In this document: in pieces, positions 9,091 to 16,490 of the stretch
Position numbering within the stretch: the stretch's first letter is position 1
Layout: every line of letters starts with the position of its first letter
NCBI GenBank assembly: GCA_910587865.1
Contig: CAJUNX010000031.1
Coordinates: forward strand, 6,093 to 49,760
Reading direction: 5' to 3'
DNA: 43,668 nt
Source: an uncultured Roseburia sp.
GTDB lineage: Bacteria > Bacillota > Clostridia > Lachnospirales > Lachnospiraceae
Made by a program: the position numbers and the translations under genes
Notes under the pieces: generated by a model
The model's input: only the letters and a program-made list of their open reading frames with translations
Told to the model about the DNA's origin: nothing
Databases searched by the model: none

Positions 9091-9719
9091 TGAATCCTTA
9101 TCAGGTGCTGGGAGTGGCTCCCGGCGCTTCCGATGATGAAATAAAAAAAGCATATCGCACACTGAGCCGGAGATACCATCCGGATGCCAATATCAACAAC
9201 CCGAACCGGGCACAGGCAGAGGAAAAGTTCAAGGAAGTGCAGCAGGCATATGATCAGATCATGAAAGAAAAACAGCAGGGCGGCGGGTATCACAGCTATC
9301 GCTCGGGCAATGCAGGCCGTGGCTTTACCGGAAGCAGAACCTATCAGAATCAGGACGATTCCCCGCAGCTTCGTGCGGCGGTGAATTATATCATGAATCA
9401 TCACTACGCCGAAGCGCTGAATGTGTTAAACGGGATTCCGTTCGGGGAGCGAAGGGCGCGCTGGTATTATTTAAGCGCCGTCACGAATCAGGGCGCCGGA
9501 TATAATATCATTGCAAAAGAGCATGCCAGACGGGCGGTGGAAATGGAGCCGAGCAATATGGAATACCGGCAGTTTCTGCAGCACCTCGAATACGGCGGAA
9601 CCTGGTATACCAATATGGGCAGCAATTATGACCGGCCATATGCCGGCACCGGAAACTGGTGTCTTAGCATGCTGTTTTTAAATATGCTCTGCAACTGCTG
9701 CTGTTTCCGGCCGTTCTGA
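9087..9719 (+). CDS. J-domain (DnaJ-like) protein
   Basis: Predicted DnaK co-chaperone of the class that has only the J domain plus a private C-terminal part. The J domain spans about residues 3-65 and has the obligatory HPD at 31-33 and the helix KKAYRTLSRRY. There is no Gly/Phe-rich region or zinc-finger domain of classical DnaJ. After a Gly/Ser-rich linker, residues about 95-175 look like a TPR-like helical repeat (LRAAVNYIMNHHYAEALNVL, then an AVTNQGAGYN segment). The last residues are hydrophobic and cysteine-rich (LCNCCCFRPF), which is unusual. I chose ATG 9087 because it overlaps the previous stop as ATGATGA and because the J-domain begins there. 210 residues. Confidence 0.85.
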   Translation: MMNPYQVLGVAPGASDDEIKKAYRTLSRRYHPDANINNPNRAQAEEKFKEVQQAYDQIMKEKQQGGGYHSYRSGNAGRGFTGSRTYQNQDDSPQLRAAVNYIMNHHYAEALNVLNGIPFGERRARWYYLSAVTNQGAGYNIIAKEHARRAVEMEPSNMEYRQFLQHLEYGGTWYTNMGSNYDRPYAGTGNWCLSMLFLNMLCNCCCFRPF

Positions 9720-9741
9720 ACGGGAGATCTGCCGTGTATCA

Positions 9742-9813
9742 CCGCTTTCTGCGGGTTTTTGTTTCAGCCTTTTCACCTCCGTCTTTCGGAGACTGCCGTC
9801 AAAAGACGGAGGT
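9742..9813 (+). terminator. Hairpins after the J-domain gene
   Basis: A small hairpin CCGC-TTTCT-GCGG (9742-9754) runs into GTTTTTGTTT, so it could terminate the upstream operon. A longer stem follows: ACCTCCGTCTTT at 9775-9786 pairs perfectly with AAAGACGGAGGT at 9802-9813. Confidence 0.5.
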
Positions 9814-9840
9814 ATCATAGGTACAGGATGTATCACATAC

Positions 9841-9888
9841 AGAAAAAGGAGCTGTGCACGCGTCACGCGTACATCGGCTCCTTTTTCT
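9841..9888. terminator. Bidirectional terminator between convergent genes
   Basis: Perfect 12-base arms AGAAAAAGGAGC (9841-9852) and GCTCCTTTTTCT (9877-9888) give a stem flanked by T-runs on both strands. It sits between the converging J-domain gene and the BlaI-type gene, whose stop is at 9890. Confidence 0.8.
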
Positions 9889-9889
9889 G

Positions 9890-10303
9890 TCAGTCATTCT
9901 CTTTTTTGTTGTTTTTCAGCAGATCTTTCTGCTCTTTGAGAAACTCTTCGAGCTCATCGATCACCTTCTCGTCCGTATCCTCGCCGTTTAGCAGGGCTGC
10001 TATCATGCCCTTGGAAAAAGAGATCTTCCGCTGTGCGCCGGATACCTGGGACGCAAAACGGCTGGATAAGTATTCTTCCGCTGAAATGAGCGGCAGGTAG
10101 GTGCGTGCAAAGGATTTGCCGACCTGAATGATTTCGGACACTTTGACGTATCCGTTTTCCAAAAGCTTTTTCATGCAGGTCTGTACGGTGACTGTTTTAA
10201 AAGAGCTGTCCTGTTCGAGGACTTCTGATGCAGTCAGCGCTTTGTCGGAATTCCACAGAATGCACATGATATCGAATTCGCGTGAACTTAGATGTTTTTT
10301 CAT
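9890..10303 (-). CDS. BlaI/MecI-family transcriptional repressor
   Basis: Winged-helix DNA-binding repressor of the BlaI/MecI/CopY class, normally inactivated by proteolysis on a signal from its M56 membrane partner. The 137-residue product starts MKKHLSSREFDIMCILWNSD, then ALTASEVLEQDSSFKTVTVQTCMKKLLENGYV, the typical recognition-helix region. The C-terminal helix (about 95-137, KVIDELEEFLKEQKDLLKNN) is the expected dimerisation/cleavage segment. ATG 10303 is preferred over upstream codons because GAGGGGAATT lies just before it and homologues begin with this sequence. The M56 protease gene lies upstream on the same strand, separated by a small secreted-protein gene. A -10 and a TGTAA direct repeat lie in its promoter region. 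Confidence 0.88.
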   Translation of the reverse strand: MKKHLSSREFDIMCILWNSDKALTASEVLEQDSSFKTVTVQTCMKKLLENGYVKVSEIIQVGKSFARTYLPLISAEEYLSSRFASQVSGAQRKISFSKGMIAALLNGEDTDEKVIDELEEFLKEQKDLLKNNKKEND

Positions 10304-10335
10304 GTTAATTCCCCTCGGATATATGATGGTATGAT

Positions 10336-10357
10336 TGTAACACACATGTAAATTATA
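10336..10357 (-). promoter_or_regulatory. Promoter -10 and candidate operator of the BlaI-type gene
   Basis: On the minus strand TATAAT (10357-10352) is followed at once by TTACATGTGTGTTACA (10351-10336), which contains TTACA twice. BlaI/MecI sites are built on TACA/TGTA elements, so autoregulation is plausible. No clear -35 is visible. Confidence 0.4.
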
Positions 10358-10490
10358 TTCAAGATGCTGTTTTACTTTTAGTTGTATTTTTTTTAACCTT
10401 CCGTGTAAAAATGATTGCTTGCAGGAAGGAATGGACCGGACGGTCTGGCCGCCCGGCCCGGCGAAAGGAGGATGGAGGAAGGGGACGGAT

Positions 10491-10724
10491 TTATCCGACT
10501 AAAATCCAGTCGCCGATCCACTGATTGGTGGTGTTATTATATAGGCGTTTGTAAGTTTTTCCGTTAATTTTTTTGTATACATAATGGATGTCGTCTGCCC
10601 TCGGGGTGACCTGAGTGAGACCGGATGTCGCCGGCGCCTCACAGGGGGCTGCATAGGTACTGGCAGGGGGCAGTGTGACTAAGATGAATGCGGCGGATAA
10701 GATTAAAAATAATTTTTTTGTCAT
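10491..10724 (-). CDS. Small secreted protein of unknown function
   Basis: A 77-residue product with a clear signal peptide: MTKKLFLILSAAFILVTLPP, then ASTYAA, with cleavage expected after an Ala around residue 26. The mature part is about 50 residues with a conserved-looking aromatic end (HYVYKKINGKTYKRLYNNTT, then WIGDWILVG). From memory similar small exported proteins sit beside BlaI/M56 pairs in Lachnospiraceae. A role as a regulated output or as a signal sensed by the protease is speculation. ATG 10724 is chosen because AAAAGGAGAATATC lies directly upstream and it begins the signal peptide. The gene overlaps the 3' end of the M56 gene by 86 bases. Confidence 0.75.
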   Translation of the reverse strand: MTKKLFLILSAAFILVTLPPASTYAAPCEAPATSGLTQVTPRADDIHYVYKKINGKTYKRLYNNTTNQWIGDWILVG

Positions 10725-11802
10725 GATATTCTCCTTTTTGGTAAATTTTAAGTTCCGAAAAATCAGAAAAAATATAGTCATAGTCAGAAAAAAATACTCC
10801 ATCCAAATATATTTCATAAACTCCGTTATCTTCTATGATAAAAGACTTTTCCGGATGGCACGAGTAATATCCCGCTCCCATTGGCGGTGAGCTTGGCTCG
10901 ATGATAACCCCGAACGACAGCAGGACGGCTCCGATCAGGATCAGGACCGGGAGCATGGTCCGGTTTTTCTGTGGTTCTTCTAAAATCGAATGGATACGTG
11001 TGCTCAGAAAACTCCCTGAGCTGTCCAGTCCGATTCCGGCGAGGGCAGGGCGCTTCTCTTTGGCACGGGTCAGTTTTTTGGCCTCCGCCAGAAGCGTCTG
11101 CGCATAGCGCAGCTTTTCCTCCATCGTAAAACCGGCGGTCGTGTGAAAATCGTTCCGCAGCTCCAGCATATTGGCGGTTTCCCGGCGCAGCAGCCAGATG
11201 AGCGGATTCCACCAGAAGATCATGCAGAGCAGCTCAAAACAGGATTTGCAGAGCAGATCGTGGTGGAGGTAGTGGTTTGCCTCGTGCAGAATGATATCTT
11301 CCCGGTTCCCGTGCAGCTCGGCTGGAAGTATGATAGCCGGGTGCAGCAGGCCGATCAGAAACGGTTCTGTCACAAGAGCGGATTCGATAATCGGCAGGTC
11401 CTTCCCTGCGGCCGGATAGTAACCGCTGACCTTCCCGCGCCTGACAATCCGCGCCGTCTGCACATACAGACGGATCCGGCGGGTGGTAAGGATCACGCTT
11501 CCCGCGAGACTGAGGATGATAAAACAGGCAGACAGGGACAGCTCACCGATGACGGGCGTCTGCAGACACTTGCAGAAGTCCGGATAAATCCTGGTTACAA
11601 AAACGGAATGCGTCACTGTCAGCACCTCGACGGGAAGCAGCAGTCTCGCTGCAAGCACTCCGAATGCGGTGAGAAGCAGTGTGACATCCGTTTTGGAAAA
11701 ATGTGACCTCCGAACCTTCAGATACAGGATGACAGCACTGCCGGGCACTGAGGTCAGCATAAGTGCGGTGATAAACGATGTAAATGATACTTCGGCCTCC
11801 AT
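10639..11802 (-). CDS. M56-family membrane protease, BlaR1-like sensor/signal transducer
   Basis: Integral membrane zinc protease expected to sense an external signal and trigger cleavage of the BlaI-type repressor. The 387-residue protein has hydrophobic helices near 8-28, 40-60, 88-107 and about 180-205. The zinc motif HEANH is at 173-177 on the cytoplasmic loop. A further transmembrane helix lies near 285-305 (MLPVLILIGAVLLSFGVII), followed by a short extracellular tail. Unlike staphylococcal BlaR1 there is no penicillin-binding domain; the external part is only about 80 residues. The final 24 or so residues are read through the ribosome-binding site and signal-peptide codons of the next gene, so the natural C-terminus may lie earlier. 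ATG 11802 has AAGAGA nearby. Confidence 0.8.
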   Translation of the reverse strand: MEAEVSFTSFITALMLTSVPGSAVILYLKVRRSHFSKTDVTLLLTAFGVLAARLLLPVEVLTVTHSVFVTRIYPDFCKCLQTPVIGELSLSACFIILSLAGSVILTTRRIRLYVQTARIVRRGKVSGYYPAAGKDLPIIESALVTEPFLIGLLHPAIILPAELHGNREDIILHEANHYLHHDLLCKSCFELLCMIFWWNPLIWLLRRETANMLELRNDFHTTAGFTMEEKLRYAQTLLAEAKKLTRAKEKRPALAGIGLDSSGSFLSTRIHSILEEPQKNRTMLPVLILIGAVLLSFGVIIEPSSPPMGAGYYSCHPEKSFIIEDNGVYEIYLDGVFFSDYDYIFSDFSELKIYQKGEYHDKKIIFNLIRRIHLSHTAPCQYLCSPL

Positions 11803-11892
11803 TCTCTTTTGTATATCCTCCCTTCACTATTGTATCTGATATTATAGCAGTATGTTTTCATAAAATCAATATTTTTATTTAATGAAGATGAC

Positions 11893-11921
11893 TTGACACA
11901 TATAACATATTTTAATATAAT
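11893..11921 (+). promoter_or_regulatory. Perfect consensus sigma-A promoter
   Basis: TTGACA (11893-11898), 17-base spacer, TATAAT (11916-11921). It is followed by AATAGGGGTTAAATG, a plausible ribosome site and start at 11937, but that frame stops after seven codons. It now drives only a broken ABC-exporter gene. Confidence 0.85.
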
Positions 11922-11936
11922 CATAATAGGGGTTAA

Positions 11937-12375
11937 ATGCGTCTGAATCCGACCCTGTAAAATCGGTGGAACTCGTGTTTTTTACAATGCTCGCGGGGAT
12001 TGTCTCTTCGCAGAGCCAGTCGGCCGAGCTGCTGTTTCAGCAGATCATGAAAGCGGAGATCGGTTTTCAGAATGCTGGCCCAAAGAATTTGTGCCGGAAC
12101 ATCTGGATCGGGAGATCGAACAGGAGGGCCTTTCTCTGTCGGTGGGGCAGAGGAAGAAGCTGATGATTTTAAAACTGCTGATCCGGGCAAAGGAAGCGTC
12201 GGTGATCATTTTGGACGAGATAGAGGCAGGGCTCGATCAGAACGCAAGGAGAGTGTTGGAGCGGTATCTGAATGAGTGCAGACAGACAGGCGGAAAAATT
12301 ATTCTGATGATTGAACATGATGCGGCAGAGGCGCTGCAGTTTGATCAGACGTTTCGATTTTCCGGGGAGGGATAA
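11937..12375 (+). pseudogene. Decayed ABC exporter (membrane-domain end and ATPase half)
   Basis: Two parts of one exporter in different frames. From about 11939 to 12076, frame 2 encodes an export-ABC-like end of a membrane domain (VELVFFTMLAGIVSSQSQSA, then a helix with QQIMKAEIGFQNA). From about 12073 to 12375, frame 1 encodes the second half of a nucleotide-binding domain: signature LSVGQRKKL, Walker B VIILDEIEAGLD and H-loop IEHD. The Walker A half and most of the membrane domain are missing, so there has been an internal deletion with a frameshift. A short GTG-initiated product (12091-12375, 94 residues) could still be made but would lack Walker A. A perfect promoter precedes it. Confidence 0.75.
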
Positions 12376-12457
12376 GCTGTTTTGGCTGCAAGTGAGGTAA
12401 ATTGTCGCATGATTATGAAAATTAACAGAGAATATTTTTGGGAAATGCGGTTTTGGA

Positions 12458-12580
12458 ATGGAAATTAGTTATAGATATGAAACAGATGGTCGATATACTG
12501 TTACGTATTCAAAAGGAACGGGGACAAAGACATTTACCCCGGATATGACATTTTATTATGTATATCCAATACTGCCATAA
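12458..12580 (+). CDS. Short hypothetical ORF, possibly a gene tail
   Basis: A 40-codon frame (MEISYRYETDGRYTV, then KGTGTKTFTPDMTFYYVYPILP in two parts) ends 18 bases before the next start. It has codon use and beta-strand-like content that look like real protein, yet the ribosome-binding site is poor. It may be the tail of a deleted gene rather than an independent gene. No function is proposed. Confidence 0.25.
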   Translation: MEISYRYETDGRYTVTYSKGTGTKTFTPDMTFYYVYPILP

Positions 12581-12598
12581 TAAGGAAAGGGCGAGGCT

Positions 12599-13510
12599 AT
12601 GACGGGAATCAGTCGCAATGATCAGAACTGGGAGAGAAAGAATCCGATCGATATCTGCCGGGAGAACCGGGTTCGGGAGACGACGAAAATTTTGGATATT
12701 CTGATGCCTTCCGGTGATTCGAAGCGTGCAGAAACGAACAGGAGGGATCTGTTTGAACGTACGGGAGAGGAAGAGGGGATTTACAGCCTTTACAGCAGGC
12801 ACGGGCAGCTGGTGGAAAACAGCAGGTGTTTTTCTGTGGAGGATATCGCAGAGATAAATTGGGCTGATTATGTGAGAGGTTTTAACGGCTGTTTTGAAAT
12901 GCAGGGAAAACTGTATCCGTTTAAAAATCTTCCCAAGATTCCGACAGATATGATGCAGCCGATCCGGGCAGTGGACAACTGTATTACGCTGAAACAGGGA
13001 GAGTATTATAAATTTACGGCTTCCGACGGTTCAGGATGGGCAATGACGGTGAACCAATATGGAAGAATATATCTTTCACGTACTGAAACGGAATATGCGA
13101 CAGAACATGGTACAAAGGAAGTATGCATCGAAGCATCGAAGTACAGTTACATGCTGTCTACCTTTCGGACGTGTTCGAAAGAATACGGCGCGCACGATAT
13201 CACAGAGGATGATATTACAGCGCTTTTAGAAGAACTCGGCGTGAAAAAGGGCTTTTTTACGGTTAATATCGGCAGTGAAAGCCGGACATATCTATACAGT
13301 AATGACGGAAGAGTGCATACGCAGTTTGAATATGACGGCAGATATTATGCATATACGGATTCAAGTGTCAGGCTGTCACATTTCGATGTGGGAGACGAGT
13401 GGATCATAGCCGGGAAAAAGTATGCGCTGGATGAGGAAGGACGGCTGGCGATTCCTTATGGAGAAGATATTTTCGATGTAAATTATGCGCCGCCAATGAA
13501 ATACAAATAG
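12599..13510 (+). CDS. Hypothetical cytosolic protein
   Basis: I do not recognise this 303-residue protein. It has no signal peptide or membrane helix. Residues 1-60 are charged and probably helical. The middle (about 100-190) and C-terminal (about 215-300) parts look beta-rich with aromatic residues, for example YYKFTASDGSGWAMTVNQYG and FEYDGRYYAYTDSSVRLSHF. A DITEDDITALLEELGV helix precedes the last domain. Start ATG 12599 follows AAGGAAAGGGCGAGG. A strong terminator at 13522-13549 follows the stop, so the transcript ends here. It lies in the AT-richer accessory zone between a decayed ABC exporter and a secreted protein. It may be a transferred or lineage-specific gene. Confidence 0.7.
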   Translation: MTGISRNDQNWERKNPIDICRENRVRETTKILDILMPSGDSKRAETNRRDLFERTGEEEGIYSLYSRHGQLVENSRCFSVEDIAEINWADYVRGFNGCFEMQGKLYPFKNLPKIPTDMMQPIRAVDNCITLKQGEYYKFTASDGSGWAMTVNQYGRIYLSRTETEYATEHGTKEVCIEASKYSYMLSTFRTCSKEYGAHDITEDDITALLEELGVKKGFFTVNIGSESRTYLYSNDGRVHTQFEYDGRYYAYTDSSVRLSHFDVGDEWIIAGKKYALDEEGRLAIPYGEDIFDVNYAPPMKYK

Positions 13511-13521
13511 AGAGATATGAT

Positions 13522-13555
13522 AGAAGACTGCCGTATCTGGCAGTCTTCTTTGTCA
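13522..13555 (+). terminator. Rho-independent terminator
   Basis: Perfect 11-base arms AGAAGACTGCC (13522-13532) and GGCAGTCTTCT (13539-13549) with loop GTATCT, followed by TTGT. It ends the 12599-13510 transcript. The stretch 13556-13762 holds no gene; only a small GGCAG/CTGCC hairpin near 13603-13624 is visible. Confidence 0.85.
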
Positions 13556-13762
13556 CCCATTCCTTTAGCACCAGAAGGTGGTAAGTTTTAAAATGAAATG
13601 CGGCAGGAGGAATCGTCTCTGCCACATTTGTGTTTAACAGAAATAGGAAAAAATAAAGCGTGACAGGACATAAAAAACGCTATCGCACTTGGTTACAGTC
13701 TGATATCATTTGTATGTGTATTGAGAAACATATCAATAATAAGGAAAAGTTATAAAAATGTA

Positions 13763-13791
13763 TTGACATCTTGCCTATATTATATTATTAT
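13763..13791 (+). promoter_or_regulatory. Sigma-A promoter for the secreted-protein gene
   Basis: TTGACA (13763-13768), 17-base spacer, TATTAT (13786-13791) in very AT-rich DNA. Downstream, at 13811-13845, AGAGGTGAT precedes a possible six-codon leader frame (TTG at 13825, stop at 13843) before the real gene. The arrangement closely resembles the promoter at 16417. Confidence 0.7.
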
Positions 13792-13886
13792 TGATATAAA
13801 GATAAAAAGAAAGAGGTGATACCATTGGACAAAATACTTTTGTAGTGACACATAATAAAATAATTTGAATATGGAGATAATTATTT

Positions 13887-14354
13887 ATGAAAAAAATTAT
13901 AGGTTCTATATTAGCAGGAGTTATGCTGTTATCAATGAGTACAGTTTGTTTTGCAGCAGAAAGTGACGTGGATACTTTGTCAACAGAGCCAACGGATGAA
14001 AGAATTTATGTCATATCGGATGAAAGTCTGACGACAAACAAGGGGGCAAGAGAACCTTCCTGGGGAAAGGGAACACTGTATACTTCGAATCCTTTGTTTT
14101 CCAAGCCAAGCGGATATGCTGAAACAACGACTTATGCTGGCACGGCTTATAGTATGTATGCATTATTACAATTAATTGATGCTGATGGTATTTCGTATCT
14201 GTCAGATAAACCATATGCATATAATACCACTTCGGTCAGAACATCGACATTGCTTTCACCGACCTCTAGATGTAGTTTTCATGGGTCACATGGTATTCAG
14301 GCAACGTCAACATCAGGTTGGCAAACTACACATACACAAAAATTTATTGATTAG
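13887..14354 (+). CDS. Secreted protein of unknown function, possibly truncated
   Basis: A 155-residue exported protein. Residues 1-24 form a signal peptide (MKKIIGSILAGVMLLSMSTV, then CFAA). The mature part is Ser/Thr/Tyr-rich with few charges and ends HGSHGIQATSTSGWQTTHTQ, then KFID. The His/Ser/Thr-rich end faintly recalls the lactococcin-972 class of secreted peptides, but I would not assign it. In the same frame after the TAG stop, 32 further codons (14355-14450) stay open and look protein-like (CGAANGLKNGIAHVTINLFE), reaching a terminator. A nonsense mutation may therefore have shortened the protein. Start ATG 13887 has ATGGAGATAATTATTT upstream. Low GC compared with the housekeeping genes suggests transfer. 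Confidence 0.7.
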   Translation: MKKIIGSILAGVMLLSMSTVCFAAESDVDTLSTEPTDERIYVISDESLTTNKGAREPSWGKGTLYTSNPLFSKPSGYAETTTYAGTAYSMYALLQLIDADGISYLSDKPYAYNTTSVRTSTLLSPTSRCSFHGSHGIQATSTSGWQTTHTQKFID

Positions 14355-14423
14355 ATCTGCGGTGCAGCAAACGGATTAAAAAATGGCATTGCTCATGTAA
14401 CAATAAACTTGTTTGAAACAAAA

Positions 14424-14460
14424 AACGCGTGCACATTTTTATGCACGCGTTAAACTTTTC
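14424..14460 (+). terminator. Rho-independent terminator
   Basis: AACGCGTGCA (14424-14433) pairs perfectly with TGCACGCGTT (14442-14451), then AAACTTTTC. It closes the secreted-protein transcript. Confidence 0.75.
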
Positions 14461-14516
14461 TCGAAAGATGTAATCGACTTTCCGGATAGTATGCAATGAT
14501 ACAGAGGAGAACCAAT

Positions 14517-15512
14517 TTGAAAAAAGAAAAAAGGAAAAAGAGTATGGCGGCAGTCAGTGCAGCAGTGTTTTTGATCATTACTGTTGTTGCCATCGGTGCA
14601 GTCGTTGTCGTCAAATCGAAAAAACCTTCGGAAACAGAGAGGTCTGGGATGGATTATATGGAGGGGATGCAGAATCTGTATGCCTGGAATACATATGGAT
14701 TCTATTTTGACTTTTATTCAGAATCAGACCCGAATCGGATGGATGACACAATATTGATGAAGGATTGCACAGAAGAGCTCTGCTTTATGGTAGAGAGCGC
14801 CGGGCAGCAGAGGGAGATGGCTGTTCAGATTCTGATTGATTATGTCCAGGTTCCTGTTATTGTGGATGATGAAATATATACGACGTATTTTTTTGATGCG
14901 GATGAGCGGTTTTCACAGGAATTTTCATTTCGATTCAAGGATAAAATTGACGAAAACAGGGATCATAAGATAACTGCTGTTCTTACCGTTGCCAGCGATA
15001 AATATGCCGTAAATGCAAAAGAAGAGTACCCTTCCTATGATTATTCGCTTGCATTTGATCTGTTTTTAACATTCGAAAACAGCAGCGGTGAGCTTGTAAA
15101 AGACGGGGTATATGAGTATGAAAACATTCGGGAACAGTACGAAGATATGTTTATAGGTCTTCTGATCAACGCTGATTTGGAGAATTTTAAAAGAACAATG
15201 CCAAAGAAAGAGATGACTGCTGCACCAGGTGAGCAGATCACACTATCCTATCACGCCGGTGGCTATGAGAAATGTGAAGAAGCGATCATTTTGTTATCAC
15301 TGGGAATGCAGCAGATCCAGGTAAACGGGCAGGATTTTATTATCTTCAAAACGATGGACGGGATGATTTCTAACGGTCTTCTTACGATTACAGCGCCATC
15401 AGAACCGGGTCTGTACGATCTGACCGGATGGATCATAAATGACCCGTATACAGAGAAGGGACATGTGATTCCGCTGTCGGCAACACCACGATTTACGCTT
15501 CGTGTGGAGTGA
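14517..15512 (+). CDS. Membrane-anchored extracellular protein, unknown function
   Basis: A 331-residue product with a basic N-terminus, one transmembrane helix (about 10-33: AVSAAVFLIITVVAIGAVVV) and a large predicted extracellular part. The body is beta-rich and acidic. The last 90 residues (AAPGEQITLSYHAGGYEKC onward, ending in ITAPSEPGLYDLTGWIIND) look like an immunoglobulin-like beta-sandwich. I chose TTG 14517 because GAGGAGA lies seven bases upstream; the in-frame ATG at 14496 has no ribosome site. It is not a family I can name. It resembles in layout the anchored extracellular proteins at 16491 and 19663, so it may belong to the same transporter-associated group, separated from them by mobile-element debris. 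Confidence 0.7.
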   Translation: MKKEKRKKSMAAVSAAVFLIITVVAIGAVVVVKSKKPSETERSGMDYMEGMQNLYAWNTYGFYFDFYSESDPNRMDDTILMKDCTEELCFMVESAGQQREMAVQILIDYVQVPVIVDDEIYTTYFFDADERFSQEFSFRFKDKIDENRDHKITAVLTVASDKYAVNAKEEYPSYDYSLAFDLFLTFENSSGELVKDGVYEYENIREQYEDMFIGLLINADLENFKRTMPKKEMTAAPGEQITLSYHAGGYEKCEEAIILLSLGMQQIQVNGQDFIIFKTMDGMISNGLLTITAPSEPGLYDLTGWIINDPYTEKGHVIPLSATPRFTLRVE

Positions 15513-15526
15513 GGTCGGCAGAGATC

Positions 15527-15705
15527 CTTACAGGACGGTCGGGATATTTTCCCGCTTTGGCTGCGGGTGATGAAAGCCTCGTGGGTATCGGGAACGCGCA
15601 CCCATTCCCACCTCCGGTACAGTTTCAATCTGGTGTACCCTGTAGCTTTTCACCCGGCTGCCCTGTACCGAATCCCCGGTGTAAATGGGGTTGGAGAGAA
15701 TTTCA
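15527..15705 (-). pseudogene. Remnant of a large serine recombinase
   Basis: The minus strand encodes a fragment typical of the recombinase domain of large serine recombinases (Tn4451/TndX type): ILSNPIYTGDSVQGSRVKSY, then RVHQIETVPE, a frameshift near 15610, and EWVRVPDTHEAFITR. Both the catalytic N-terminus and the C-terminal part are missing. This is a scar of an integrative element. It is fused at its 5' side to the Rpn nuclease remnant. Confidence 0.7.
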
Positions 15706-16190
15706 TGCCAACTGCATAATCTCTGCTTCGATTTCTTTTATGTCACTTTCCAGTAATTCGGGGAAATATTCACTGACTTCATCAATGTCTATTTTTCCTT
15801 TTTTTAACATAAGTATTGCCTTTTCCATTAGTGTTTCTCTTTTAATATCTTTCGTATAAGTCTTCATAATCTGTTCATCATCAAATAGACTCATCATAAT
15901 TGTTACTACCTCCACTTCTTTGCTGCTTAGATACTGTTTTAAGATGTTCCTGTTCTTGCAAATACGGATTGTTTCTGTAACCGCCTGTTTCGTCATTCCA
16001 TGCTCTTTTACCTGCTCGTTAAAAATTTACAAAAACTCCGGGTGCAATGTTTCATATAGTTTCAACAAATTCTTTTTATCCTGAAAAAGGTCTAAAAACA
16101 CACTGTTTTTTGCGGTACGCTTTGCCGTGGGCTGCGCATTGCGAAGCACACTGATTTCCTGCGCCTGTTTTGTATCGACGGATACCTTAC
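15703..16190 (-). pseudogene. Remnant of an Rpn/PD-(D/E)XK nuclease-family transposase protein
   Basis: From 5' to 3' on the minus strand the reading is TAKRTAKNSVFLDLFQDKKN, then LLKLYETLHPEFL, a stop at about 16029, then EQVKEHGMTKQAVTETIRIC and a frame that runs intact to 15703 (97 residues from the internal ATG at 15996). These are the start and C-terminal parts of Rpn-type proteins (PDDEXK_2 family), in which the catalytic middle would lie between LHPE and EQVKEHG. That section is deleted. The C-terminal open frame (helical, Glu/Lys-rich) could still be translated but would have no nuclease core. Confidence 0.65.
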
Positions 16191-16290
16191 CACCTCAATT
16201 TCTAAAAATCTGTGACACAAGATACGATATATCCTGTTCCTGCCACACTTCAATTATACAAAAAACGCCTGTCTTTACAATAAATTCGCA

Positions 16291-16425
16291 TTAAATTTCT
16301 TCCTGCTCCGTTTCGTTCTGTTCTGTTGCCTGTAATCTATCCTGCGGATAGATTGTGGTCGGCTCTTGTTCCGAAGATGTCTTTCCAGCTTTCTGCGCCG
16401 ATACGTACGATTTATATTGACATAG
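16291..16425 (-). pseudogene. Unassigned ORF tail, probable mobile-element debris
   Basis: The minus strand carries an open tail of about 40 codons: KSYVSAQKAGKTSSEQEPTT, then PQDRLQATEQNETEQEEI and a stop at 16291. The composition, hydrophilic and Gln/Glu/Thr-rich, looks like a protein C-terminus. No start or ribosome site is visible; upstream is the AT-rich promoter region of the lipoprotein gene. I cannot name the family. With 16191-16290 it completes a stretch without an intact gene. Confidence 0.3.
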
Positions 16426-16445
16426 AAAGCATATATTATTATTAT
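16417..16445 (+). promoter_or_regulatory. Sigma-A promoter of the lipoprotein/ABC operon
   Basis: TTGACA (16417-16422), 17-base spacer, TATTAT (16440-16445) in AT-rich DNA, about 45 bases before the lipoprotein start. The elements and the neighbouring ATTATTATT run resemble the promoter at 13763. Confidence 0.75.
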
Positions 16446-16490
16446 ATAAATAACAATATATGATATATAATATGCGAAAGGAAACAGACA

